8,188 bases of DNA from JAEUNX01 sp034004685 (GCA_034004685.1 JAVEWG010000072.1:1-8188), one strand, 5' to 3'; shown: positions 1 to 7,189, counted from the stretch's first letter. Translations and numbers: made by a program. The notes: generated by a model not told the origin, from the letters alone.

Positions 1-332
1 AGCACGTTCCCGTCCGGGTCTCTAACCGCGGTGGCATCTATCCGTACCGGAAAGGTGGATCCGTCCCGGCGCAGGTGCACGGATTCAAAGCACAGATGGC
101 CGGCGGCGTGGATCGACGAGAGCTGGTGGACCAGGGCGGCCCGCGACTGGGGCGCGAACATCTGGAGGATCGGCCGACCGGCCAGTTCTTCCTCGCTATA
201 GCCGTGCATCCGCGCAAAAGCCGGATTGACCTTGAGGAGGGTGGTGCCGTCGGCGCTGCCGATGGCGACCCCCCAACCGGCGAACCTGAACGCCCGATCC
301 CAAGGGGGAAAGGATTCTGAATCTGACTCCAT
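1..332 (-). CDS. PAS-domain sensory protein, N-terminal fragment (C-terminus beyond left edge)
   Basis: The visible 110 residues are almost entirely one PAS domain. It begins near residue 15 (FRFAGWGVAIG) and continues with VNPAFARMHGYSEEELAGR (about 35-53), the classic PAS core with its N-x-A-F and GYS-E-EL signature. It ends with a LRRDGSTFPVRIDATAVRD strand pair (about 88-105) and DPDGNV at the window edge. PAS domains sense small ligands, redox state or light and normally sit in front of a histidine kinase, GGDEF/EAL or methyl-accepting output module. The output module is not in the window, so the signalling type cannot be named. No signal peptide or membrane segment precedes the domain, so this part should be cytoplasmic. 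I chose the ATG at 332, which puts the domain close to the N-terminus. An in-frame ATG at 416 would add 28 residues; neither has a strong Shine-Dalgarno. The neighbouring gene on the same strand ends 161 bp upstream, so this gene may be separately transcribed. Confidence 0.78.
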   Translation of the reverse strand, partial: MESDSESFPPWDRAFRFAGWGVAIGSADGTTLLKVNPAFARMHGYSEEELAGRPILQMFAPQSRAALVHQLSSIHAAGHLCFESVHLRRDGSTFPVRIDATAVRDPDGNV

Positions 333-470
333 CGGCAATCTGGCGAGAATAGTTCGTCCGGGGACAAATGCCCCGGGGTGCGACCATCGCCCCCCGGAAG
401 TGCCCAAACCGGACATTTTCCATGGATAACCGCACCCGCTGAAGGGACTATCTCACGGTTTGCCGCGAAC

Positions 471-488
471 CCCGGCCTTTGGGTCGGG
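471..488 (-). terminator. Weak stem-loop just after the nitronate-monooxygenase-like gene
   Basis: On the minus strand CCCGACC-CAAA-GGCCGGG forms a 7-position stem with one A-C mismatch and a 4-nt loop, starting 6 nt after the stop codon at 494. No run of U follows, so a classical intrinsic terminator is not supported. It could be a transcript 3'-end stabilising hairpin or chance in GC-rich DNA. Confidence 0.2.
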
Positions 489-493
489 TGACC

Positions 494-1738
494 TCAAGCC
501 GGCAGGGCGATGGCGTTGCCAGTGCTGAACTGGTAGTCCTTGAAGACGTGCTCGGCAGAAAGGATCTGGTAGCTGCCATCCTCGTTCCGACGGGTGGTGT
601 CCTTGAGCCGGTAGGTGTAATGGCCGCAGGTCCAGCAGTCGAAATTGCGCATGTGGGTGCACAGGCAGGTCTTGTCCCACACCTTCACCTTCTTGGCGCC
701 GGGGTGGGCTGCCACCTCCCGGTTGTAGGCGTCGATGTACTGACAGTTGCCCGAGGCATCCAGCAGGTAGCCGAAGGCTTCGCAGTTGGGACGGGTACCG
801 TCGCCGATGGCGGGGCTGTTCTTGAGCATGCGCATGGGGTAGCCGGTGGGGGAGATCTGGTTGACCTCGATGTCCGCCTCGCTGGCCTTGAAGTACTCCT
901 GCTGCACATTCTCCGGCAGGCCGCATTCCCGGGTGACGGTAAAGCGGGTGGCCACCTGCACGGCGGCGGCACCGGCCTCCAGGAAGCGCACCGCGTCCGT
1001 GCCGGTAAAGATGCCACCGGCGGGAACCAGGGGAATCGCCAGCCCTTCGGCGGCGAGCCAGTCCCGGATCTGGACCACGATGGTGGCCAGATCGTACTGG
1101 GCCCAATCCATGCCAAAACCCAGGTGGCCGCCGGCCAGGGGGCCTTCCACCACCACGTAGTCCGGCAAGCGGCCGGTGCGGGCACTCTTCTTGAGAAAAA
1201 GCTGGAGCGCCCGCAGGGAAGAAACGATGATCCCCAGCTTGGCATCCCGGAAGCGGGGGTGGTCCTCGATGAGGGCGAAGGAGCCCAGATGTAGCCCGGC
1301 CGCCAGGGTGATCCCGTCGATGCCCGCATCCAGCGCCGCCCGCAAACGCACCCGCAAGGTTTCCTTGGGGCCATTCATAGTGAGCTTTTCCATGCAGTTG
1401 ATGAAGATCAGTCCATCGCCCTGCTTGGCCTCCATGGTAGCCGCCACATGCCGCTGGGTGGCCTCGGCCAGCAAGCCCAGGTCGAACTGGACCACCGATT
1501 TGTCCGAATTGGCCACGTTGAACTTGTACTGCTGGAGCTTGTTCTTGACGTACTTGGTGTGAAAGCGCCGATCGGACACGGTGGGCACCATGGCGTCGGA
1601 GATATGCCCGACGCCCCCCAGGCGCGCCGCCACCAGGGAAAGTTCGGCGGTGGAGATATCCACCCCCATGCCCCCCACCATGATGGGCACCAACTCCCGG
1701 GAACCCATCCTCAGGCGAAAATCGTCCACGCGCTTCAT
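494..1738 (-). CDS. Nitronate monooxygenase-like FMN-dependent TIM-barrel protein with Cys-rich C-terminal tail
   Basis: This 414-residue protein matches the nitronate monooxygenase (2-nitropropane dioxygenase) family, FMN enzymes that oxidise alkyl nitronates. Some relatives have other flavin roles. The N-terminus has a glycine-rich strand-loop (PIMVGGMGVDIS, about 18-29) followed by LGGVGHIS. The centre has EGPLAGGHLGF (198-208), whose His205 corresponds to the active-site histidine of the AGGH motif. VPAGGIFTG (238-246) and GAAAVQVATRF (256-266) form the FMN-phosphate site. From about residue 315 the protein has a tail not typical of the family: C319 and C332, then C358-x-C360-x7-C368-x2-C371, which looks able to bind a metal or Fe-S cluster. 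No signal peptide is seen, so it should be cytoplasmic. I chose ATG 1738; an in-frame TTG at 1759 would add 7 residues. The true substrate is unknown. A gene for another protein ends 90 bp upstream. Confidence 0.85.
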   Translation of the reverse strand: MKRVDDFRLRMGSRELVPIMVGGMGVDISTAELSLVAARLGGVGHISDAMVPTVSDRRFHTKYVKNKLQQYKFNVANSDKSVVQFDLGLLAEATQRHVAATMEAKQGDGLIFINCMEKLTMNGPKETLRVRLRAALDAGIDGITLAAGLHLGSFALIEDHPRFRDAKLGIIVSSLRALQLFLKKSARTGRLPDYVVVEGPLAGGHLGFGMDWAQYDLATIVVQIRDWLAAEGLAIPLVPAGGIFTGTDAVRFLEAGAAAVQVATRFTVTRECGLPENVQQEYFKASEADIEVNQISPTGYPMRMLKNSPAIGDGTRPNCEAFGYLLDASGNCQYIDAYNREVAAHPGAKKVKVWDKTCLCTHMRNFDCWTCGHYTYRLKDTTRRNEDGSYQILSAEHVFKDYQFSTGNAIALPA

Positions 1739-1751
1739 CACTTGCACATCC

Positions 1752-1769
1752 GTTTGCAAAAAAGTTTGC
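1752..1769 (-). repeat. Direct hexamer repeat GCAAAC-T6-GCAAAC in the leader of the nitronate-monooxygenase-like gene
   Basis: The minus strand reads GCAAAC, six T, GCAAAC, ending 14 bases before the ATG at 1738. A GATAAT hexamer (1771-1776), similar to a -10 element, lies directly upstream, but no convincing -35 is found at 16-18 bp. The repeat could be part of a regulator site or untranslated leader. The alternative TTG start at 1759 falls inside it, which is one reason to prefer the ATG. Function is unknown. Confidence 0.3.
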
Positions 1770-1828
1770 CATTATCGCCCGACGGAGGGCCGAAAGGATG
1801 CTTTGGATCAACTCGCAAGACGAAAACT

Positions 1829-2746
1829 TTAGGATCCCCCGCTGCGCACCATGCGGACGTGAGCAATCCCCGCCTCCTGGAAAACCGGCCCTTCCGGGAC
1901 GAAACCATGGCCCGAGTAGAAGCCCTGGGCCGTGATCTGGGCATGGAGCACCAAACGCGCCATGCCGGCGGCCCGGGCCTGGGCCAGCAGGGCCAGCAGC
2001 ACCCGGCGCCCCAGGCCCCGCCCCCGGGCGTCGCGGCGCACCGCCATGCGGCCAATATGGCCGTCGGGCAGCAGGCGCCCGGTGGCCACCACCTCTCCGG
2101 CTTCATTGCGCAGCACGGCATGGAGGGAGAGCGGGTCGAACTCGTCCATCTCCATCTCCGCAGGCACCCCCTGCTCCACCACGAAGACCGCCAGGCGCAG
2201 GGGCATCACCAGGGCTTGGGCGGCAGCCCAATCTGCCAGCTCCAGGGCCGGCGGGGCCGACTCCCGGATATCCACCGGAGTGCCGGCTCCGACGAGTCCG
2301 GCCAGCTCCACCACGTCCCCCATGCGCATTCGCACGCAGCCATGGGAAAGGGGCTGCCCCATGGGCTGATCGTCCCCGGTGCCGTGGATATAGATGTAAC
2401 GCGCCATGGAATCCACCACGCCAAGCCGGTTGCGGCCTGGCTCCCGGCCAGAGAGCCACAGGATCCGGCCGAGGATCCAATCCCGCTCAGGATGGGCCTG
2501 AGCCAGGGCCGGCGTCCAGTACTCGCCCGTGGGGCGGCGCCCCTTGAACACCGTGGCCGCCGGCAGGCCCCGGCCGATGATGGCCCGCACCTGGTGCAAG
2601 CCCCGGGGGGTGCGCCCGGAGCCATTGCGCTCGCCCCCACCGTTGCGGGCTGTGGATACGGCATAACGGCGGATCAAGGCGCCGTCTGGGCCGAAAAGGT
2701 CCAGCTGCTGGCCATCGAGGCAAATCTGGATGCGCATCGCGCCCAT
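1829..2746 (-). CDS. L,D-transpeptidase (YkuD) - GNAT N-acetyltransferase fusion
   Basis: A single uninterrupted frame of 305 residues holds two complete domains. Residues about 4-161 are a YkuD/ErfK domain: MRIQICLDGQQL at the start, GRTPRG (45-49 region), and the catalytic block with His121 in IHGT and S134-H-G-C137-V-R139. This Cys/His set is that of L,D-transpeptidases, which cross-link or modify peptidoglycan stem peptides. Residues about 167-303 are a GNAT acyltransferase of the ElaA/YjcF-like type: LAVFVVEQGVP (185-195), the acetyl-CoA pyrophosphate loop R241-G-R-G-L-G246, and GFYSGHGFVPEG near the end. The linker is only a few residues. No signal peptide or membrane segment is visible, which is odd for a peptidoglycan enzyme. 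The ATG at 2746 overlaps the tadA stop by one base (TGATG), implying translational coupling; an ATG at 2737 is a possible alternative. Domain identities are firm, but the substrates and reason for the fusion are not known. Confidence 0.9.
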   Translation of the reverse strand: MGAMRIQICLDGQQLDLFGPDGALIRRYAVSTARNGGGERNGSGRTPRGLHQVRAIIGRGLPAATVFKGRRPTGEYWTPALAQAHPERDWILGRILWLSGREPGRNRLGVVDSMARYIYIHGTGDDQPMGQPLSHGCVRMRMGDVVELAGLVGAGTPVDIRESAPPALELADWAAAQALVMPLRLAVFVVEQGVPAEMEMDEFDPLSLHAVLRNEAGEVVATGRLLPDGHIGRMAVRRDARGRGLGRRVLLALLAQARAAGMARLVLHAQITAQGFYSGHGFVPEGPVFQEAGIAHVRMVRSGGS

Positions 2747-3201
2747 CACTTGCGCCCCCGCCGGGCGGCGAAAAAGCTCGAAAGCAGGCCGCCGCATTGT
2801 TCGGCCAGGATGCCCCCGGTCACCTGGGTATGGTGATTGAGGCGCCCTTCGGAAAAGAGGTCGATGATGCTGCCGGCCACCCCGGTCTTGGGATCCCGGG
2901 CACCGAAGACCACCCGCCCGATGCGGGCGTGCAGGATGGCACCGGCGCACATGGCGCAGGGCTCCAGGGTCACGTAGAGGGTGCAGCCGGGCAGGCGGTA
3001 ATTTTCCAGGGCCAGGCCCGCGTCCCGCAAGGCCATCACCTCGGCGTGGGCGGTGGGATCACGACGGCTGATGGGTTGATTGAAGCCCCGTCCCACGATC
3101 AGGCCCTCCCGCACCACCAGCGCCCCCACCGGCACCTCCCCGGCGGCCCCCGCCTGGCGGGCCTCCGCCAGGGCCAGGGCCATGAAATTCTCGTCGTTCA
3201 A
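2746..3201 (-). CDS. tadA: tRNA-specific adenosine deaminase TadA
   Basis: TadA deaminates adenosine 34 to inosine in the anticodon of tRNA-Arg(ACG), allowing it to read several arginine codons. It is normally an essential cytoplasmic homodimeric zinc enzyme. The 151-residue protein shows the full deaminase signature: T50-A-H52-A-E54, with His52 as zinc ligand and Glu54 as proton shuttle, and T78-L-E-P-C82-A-M-C85 with the two zinc cysteines. Family segments EVPVGALVV, ISRRDPT, IGRVVFGARDPKTG and the C-terminal GILAEQCGGLLSSFF are all present, as in Escherichia coli TadA. I start it at TTG 3201 because AAGGGAG lies 7 nt upstream and because the resulting N-terminus (NDENFMALALAEA) aligns with the helix that precedes EVPVGA in the family. 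The in-frame ATG at 3183 has no such site and would lose part of that helix. The stop overlaps the start of the transpeptidase/GNAT gene by one base. Confidence 0.95.
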   Translation of the reverse strand: MNDENFMALALAEARQAGAAGEVPVGALVVREGLIVGRGFNQPISRRDPTAHAEVMALRDAGLALENYRLPGCTLYVTLEPCAMCAGAILHARIGRVVFGARDPKTGVAGSIIDLFSEGRLNHHTQVTGGILAEQCGGLLSSFFAARRGRK

Positions 3202-3208
3202 ATCTGCG

Positions 3209-3215
3209 CTCCCTT
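3209..3215 (-). promoter_or_regulatory. Shine-Dalgarno AAGGGAG that fixes the TTG start of tadA
   Basis: On the minus strand AAGGGAG is followed by a 7-nt spacer and TTG at 3201. It is the best ribosome-binding site near the N-terminus and decides the start in favour of TTG over the ATG at 3183. Confidence 0.7.
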
Positions 3216-3287
3216 GCGCCCTTCCCCTCCGTCCGGGTGCCCAAGGGTAGCACGGGGGCGCGGAAGGCCGAGGCGGCGCCAATCCAC

Positions 3288-5955
3288 TTACCCTCCCCCG
3301 CCAGCGGATTCCTCCGCCGGCCTGGGGAGCCGGACTGTCCGCCCCCGGAACCACCCGATCAAGTCGTCCACGCAATCGAACAGCACGGGGATCGCCAGCA
3401 GGCTGAGGAAGGTGGAGGTGATCAGGCCGCCGATGACCACCACCGCCATGGGGGCCCGAAAGGCCGGGTCCACGCCGATCCCCAGGGCCACGGGCAACAT
3501 GCCGGCCCCCATGGCGATGGTGGTCATGACGATAGGCCGCGCCCGTTTGGCGGCGGCATCCAGCAAGGCCTCCCGACGGCCCAGCCCCAGGTCGCGGCGG
3601 GCCATGATGGCGTAATCCACCAGCAGGATGGAGTTCTTGCTGGCGATGCCCATCAGCATCACCAGGCCGATCAGGGACGGCATGGACAAGGCCGTGTGGG
3701 TCAGGAACAGGGCCAGGAAGGCGCCGGGGATGGACAACACCAGGGCCGCCAGGATAGTGACCGGCTGGACGAAGTCCCGGAACAGCAGCACCAGCACGAT
3801 GTAGATGCACAGCACGCCGGTGCCCATGGCCCAGGCGAAGCCCTTGAAAAGATCAGCCATGCCCTCCGCGTCCCCCACGGCGGTGCGGGAAATGCCCGGG
3901 GGTAACTGATTGACGCTGGGCAGGGCCAGGATCTGCTTCTCCGCCGCCCCCAGGGGCATGCCGTTGAGTTCCACCTCGAAGTTGATGTTGCGCCGCCGGT
4001 CATAGCGGTCCACCTGGGCTGGTCCGCTGTCGAAGGCCAGGCTTGCCACGCTGGACAGGGGCACCGGCCCCCGGGCGCCGGGCACCGGCAGGCGGGACAG
4101 CAATTCCATGTCCTGGCGGGTGGCATCGGGCAGGCGCACCACCACCGGCACCTGGCGCTGGGAGAGGTTGAGCTTGGACAGGTTCTGGGCGTAGTCCCCC
4201 ACCGTGGCCACCCGCAGGGTATCGGCGATGGCGGCGGTACTCACCCCCAGGTCGGCGGCCCGGGCCGGATCCGGGCGCACGATCAGTTCCGGCCGTACCA
4301 GGCTGGAAGACGAAGTGATGCTGCCCAGGCCGGGGATGGTGCGGAGTTCCCGCTCCACCTTGGCGCCATGCTCCGCCAGCACAGGGCCATCGTCGCCGGC
4401 CAGCACCAGCACGTACTTCTCCGCAGATCCGCCCAGGCCCACCTTGATCCGGGCTCCGGCCAGGGGCTCCAGGGCCTGCCGCAATTGACGATCCACGTCC
4501 TGCTGGCTCAAGCCTCGGCGCTCCGTGCGATGGGTAAGCTTGACGGTCAGCACCGCCTTGCGCACTTCCGCCACGTTGNNNNNNNNNNNNNNNNNNNNNN
4601 NNNNNNNNNNNNNNNNNNNNNNNNNNNNNNNNNNNNNNNNNNNNNNNNNNNNNNNNNNNNNNNNNNNNNNNNNNNNNNGCTGCTTCCATGGCCGCCTGGT
4701 AGGGTGTCTTGCCCTGGCCAAGGTGGCGCATGATGTTCTCGATCTCGACGATGGCGTCATCCACCAGGATGCCCACCACCAAGGACAGGGCGGTCAGGGC
4801 CACCATGTTGATGGAAAACCCGAACCAGTACATGGCCGCAAACGTGGGCACGATCGACAGGGGCAGGGCCGTGGCCGCCACCAGGGTGGCGCGCCCGTCC
4901 CGCAGGAACAACCAGACCACCAGCACCGCCAGGGCCGCGCCCTCCAGCAGCAGATACATGGAGCCGTGGTAGTTCTCCACGACCGGATCAACAAAATTGA
5001 AAGCCTCCTCGATGACCACCTCCGGGTGTTCTGCCCGCAGCTGCTCCAGGGCAGCCCGCACCCCGGTTGCCACCTCCACCTCCCCCGATCCCCGGGCCCG
5101 TACCACCTCGAAGGCCACCACCGGCCGGCCGTTGAGAAGGGCGGCGGAGCGTCGCTCGGCCACCGTATCGGAAACGCTGGCCACCTGGTCCAGGCGGATG
5201 CGGCGGCCGTCGGACAGGCTGATCTCCAGGGCCCCCAGGGCCTGGGCGGTCTGCACCGTGGCGATGGTGCGCACCGCCTGCTCGGCGCCGCCGGCGTCGA
5301 TGCGCCCTCCCGAGGCCTCCTGCTGCACCTGGCGCAACTGGCGGGAGATGTCGGCGGCGGTGGCGTTGAGGGCCAGCAGCCGGACCGGGTCCAACTCCAC
5401 CCGGATCTCCCGGCTGACGCCCCCCACCCGGCTGACGGCACCGATGCCCTTGACCGCCAGCAGATTCTTGATCAACTGGTTATCCACGAACCAGGACAGG
5501 GCTTCTTCGTCCATGCCCTCCGCCGCCACGGTGTAGGTGAGGACGGGGGCTCCGGCGAGGTTCATGCGGGCGATCACCGGGTCCAGCAGGTCGGGGGGCA
5601 GGTCGGCGCGGATCCGGGACAAGGCATCCCTGACGTCATCCACCGCCTCCTGGGTGACCTTTTCCAGGCGAAACTCGGCGGTGATCACGGCGGTGCCATC
5701 CTGGATCTTGGCGTAAATGTGCTTCACCCCTTGCAGGGTGGCCACGGCATTCTCGATCTTGCGCACCACCTCGGTTTCCATCTGGGCTGGCGAGGCCCCC
5801 GGAAGGTTGGCGGTGACGATCACCATGGGCAGGTCGATGTCCGGGAAGGCCTGAACCCGCATGGCCTGGAAGCCCCCCAGACCAAGGATGGACAGCAGCA
5901 GGAACAGCAGGACAGCCGGGATCGGGTTGCGGATGGACCAGGCGGAAACGTTCAT
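3288..5955 (-). CDS. RND-family efflux pump inner-membrane subunit (interrupted by assembly gap)
   Basis: This is the proton-driven permease of a tripartite resistance-nodulation-division exporter (HAE1/AcrB-like). The first 425 residues (4679-5955) contain TM1 after MNVSAWSIRNP, the FPDIDLP segment, the first porter domain, and TM2-TM4 with VGILVDDAIVEIENI; D399-D400 are the proton-relay aspartates. The last 429 residues (3288-4578) contain the end of the second porter domain (LGGSAEKYVLVLAG, LVRPEL) and the C-terminal membrane bundle. That bundle has GIASKNSILLVDYA, whose Lys corresponds to the relay lysine of AcrB, then RARPIVMTT and the final helix. The 100 N hide the middle, probably about 170-200 residues covering TM5-TM7 and the start of the second porter half, judged from the usual 1020-1050 total. 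A GGAGG precedes the ATG at 5955, 13 nt after the adaptor stop, so the two are co-translated. The exported substrate cannot be told from sequence. Both halves being one gene is inference. Confidence 0.88.
4579..4678. other. Assembly gap of 100 N inside the RND pump gene
   Basis: Exactly 100 unknown bases, the usual placeholder for a gap of unknown size. Known coding sequence on either side totals 2568 nt (1277 + 1291), a multiple of three, while 100 is not. If the gene is intact, the true missing length must be divisible by three and is expected to be about 0.5-0.6 kb, so the drawn gap is too short. Confidence 0.97.
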
Positions 5956-5959
5956 GGCG

Positions 5960-5964
5960 CCTCC
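5960..5964 (-). promoter_or_regulatory. Shine-Dalgarno GGAGG of the RND pump gene
   Basis: The minus strand reads GGATGGAGG-CGCC-ATG between the adaptor stop (5969) and the pump start (5955). This gives a strong site for initiation at the ATG, which starts directly before the expected MNVSAWSIRNP N-terminus of RND pumps. Confidence 0.65.
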
Positions 5965-5968
5965 ATCC

Positions 5969-7069
5969 TCAACGGGCCGGCGTGGCCGGCGCGGCCTCGA
6001 CCACCCGCACCAGATCACCCTCGGCCAGGAAGGCCCCCCCGGAAGCCACTACCCGGACCGAGGCCTCCAGGCCCCCGAGGATTTCCACCAGATCCCCCAC
6101 CCGGCGCCCAGTGGTCACTTTGGCCTGGCTCACCCGCCCATCGGCGCCGATGCGCATCACGTAGCTGAAGCCTTCCTTGGTCACCACCGCCCCCAGGGGC
6201 AAGGTCAGCCCCCGGGCGCTGCCCACCTCGAACTCGCCCCGGGCAAACATCCCGGCCCGGACCGTGCCTGGGTCGGGCAAATCCACATAGACCAGGCCAT
6301 TGCGGGTTTGGGCATCCACGGTGGGGGCCACCATGCGTACCCGCCCGGCAACTGCTTCGCCCCCGGAGGGGATGACCGTGGCAACCATGCCGGTCTTGAG
6401 CCGGGCTAGATCGGGAGCCGCCACCTCGGCACGCCATTCCAGACGCCCCTGGCGGATCAGCCGAAAGAGTTCCTCACCGGCTCCGGGCACCGCCCCCACC
6501 GTGGCGCTGCGGGCGGAGATAAAACCGTCGTCCGGCGCCTTGACCCGAGTCTGCTCCAGGCGCTGACGGCGCAAGGCCAGGGCTGCCCGCTGGGCCTCCA
6601 CCCGGGCGGCCGCCGTGCTTTCCGCCGTCTCATACTCCGCCAGCCGCTGGGGGCTGATGAAACCCTTGGCCAGCAGATCCCGCCCGCGCCGGGCGTTGGC
6701 CTTGGCTTCCTCCAGATGGGCCAGGGCTTCGGCCAGCCTGGCCTGGGCCTCGGCCTGGTCGGCCTCAACGGTTTCAGCCGCGAAAACCGCCAGCAGCTGG
6801 CCCTTCCTGACCCGGTCGCCCACATTCACCCGCACCTCGGCCAGGCGCAGACCCTGGGTTTCAGCGCCAATCATCGCCTCCTGCCAGGCCTGGATGTTGC
6901 CATTGGCAGCCACCCGCAGGGGCAGGACCACTTCTCGGGGCAAGGTGGCCTGCACCGTCAAGGCGGGCCGGCTGGCCACGATGTCCTCTGCGGCTTGTGC
7001 AGACTGGGGAGCTAAGACGAAGGCTGCTGCAAGCAGCAGCCCGGCAGGAATGAGGGATGGCTTTGTCAT
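5969..7069 (-). CDS. RND efflux periplasmic adaptor (membrane fusion protein, HlyD/AcrA-like)
   Basis: This 366-residue adaptor links the inner-membrane RND pump to an outer-membrane channel. Residues 1-26 are a Sec signal peptide: a basic start (MTK), a Leu/Ala-rich core and an AQA cleavage site before AEDIV. There is no cysteine at the cleavage site, so it is not a lipoprotein. The order is then first lipoyl/barrel-sandwich half (about 55-98, with VRVNVGDRVRKGQLL), an Ala/Glu/Arg-rich coiled-coil hairpin (about 100-175), second lipoyl half (RVKAPDDGFISA, 175-186), beta-barrel (about 208-285, ending RAGMFARGEFEVG) and membrane-proximal domain (about 288-358). This is the normal AcrA/MexA layout and near the usual length. 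The ATG at 7069 gives a clean signal peptide; the ribosome site before it is weak (CGAGACGATA). The gene stops 13 nt before the pump. The 129-bp space before it is the probable promoter region, lying directly after an OhrR-type repressor gene. Confidence 0.93.
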   Translation of the reverse strand: MTKPSLIPAGLLLAAAFVLAPQSAQAAEDIVASRPALTVQATLPREVVLPLRVAANGNIQAWQEAMIGAETQGLRLAEVRVNVGDRVRKGQLLAVFAAETVEADQAEAQARLAEALAHLEEAKANARRGRDLLAKGFISPQRLAEYETAESTAAARVEAQRAALALRRQRLEQTRVKAPDDGFISARSATVGAVPGAGEELFRLIRQGRLEWRAEVAAPDLARLKTGMVATVIPSGGEAVAGRVRMVAPTVDAQTRNGLVYVDLPDPGTVRAGMFARGEFEVGSARGLTLPLGAVVTKEGFSYVMRIGADGRVSQAKVTTGRRVGDLVEILGGLEASVRVVASGGAFLAEGDLVRVVEAAPATPAR

Positions 7070-7104
7070 TATCGTCTCGGAATGGCAGATCTGGGGTTAC
7101 CTGG

Positions 7105-7130
7105 ATTTTAGCCCGGACGCCCCCAGGCAA
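7105..7130 (-). promoter_or_regulatory. Possible promoter for the adaptor/RND pump genes
   Basis: The minus strand has TAAAAT (7110-7105), a 5/6 match to the -10 consensus, 35 nt before the adaptor ATG. The best upstream partner, TTGCCT (7130-7125), is 14 bp away, shorter than the ideal 17. The -10 is suggestive; the -35 is weak. It is the only AT-rich element in the right place. Confidence 0.3.
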
Positions 7131-7135
7131 ACCGC

Positions 7136-7149
7136 CAATACCCAAATTG
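7136..7149. promoter_or_regulatory. Candidate operator: inverted repeat CAAT-N6-ATTG
   Basis: CAAT-ACCCAA-ATTG is a perfect 4+4 bp inverted repeat just upstream of the possible -10/-35 of the efflux genes. MarR-family dimers bind AT-rich palindromes of this general size, and an OhrR-type gene ends 50 bp away. The arms are short and a chance match is quite possible. The link to the regulator is inference. Confidence 0.22.
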
Positions 7150-7160
7150 AGATTCACCGC

Positions 7161-7189
7161 TGCCCGTAGCGGCGCCCGCGCCTCGGGCA
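7161..7189 (-). terminator. Strong GC stem-loop after the OhrR-like gene
   Basis: The minus strand reads TGCCCG-A-GGCG-CGGG-CGCC-GCTA-CGGGCA, a nested hairpin with 6-bp outer and 4-bp inner stems separated by a bulge. It begins 9 nt after the TAG stop at 7199. There is no U-run behind it, so it may act as a pause or 3'-end stabiliser, or as a partial terminator separating the peroxidase/repressor unit from the efflux unit. Confidence 0.45.

Noticed and set aside
453..1811. Minus-strand open frame of 452 codons overlapping the nitronate-monooxygenase-like gene
   Set aside because: It is the same strand in another frame, made of Gly/His/Arg/Pro-rich sequence without domain features. The 414-residue frame has clear family motifs.
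1448..2836. Long plus-strand open frame of 462 codons
   Set aside because: It lies antisense to three confidently identified genes, has a His/Gly/Gln/Pro-rich composition typical of the reverse complement of GC-rich coding DNA, and shows no recognisable domain.
2746..2950. Upstream extension of the transpeptidase/GNAT frame to an ATG at 2950
   Set aside because: The extra 68 residues overlap the conserved C-terminal half of tadA in another frame and are Arg/Pro-rich. The ATG overlapping the tadA stop fits better.
3202..3287. Possible terminator between the RND pump and tadA
   Set aside because: Only a 4-bp GTGC/GCAC stem was found, with no U-run, so nothing there supports a terminator.
4525..6168. 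Plus-strand open frame of 547 codons across the RND pump gene
   Set aside because: It spans the N-run, is antisense to the pump and adaptor, and is of low complexity (Gly, His, Gln, Asp). It is a GC-rich shadow frame.
7022..7041. Near-perfect inverted repeat GGCTGCTGC-AA-GCAGCAGCC
   Set aside because: It falls in the signal peptide of the adaptor and arises from Leu-Leu-Leu and Ala-Ala-Ala codons (CTG CTG CTT GCA GCA GCC). A coding coincidence is more likely than a regulatory site, although an mRNA hairpin near the start is possible.
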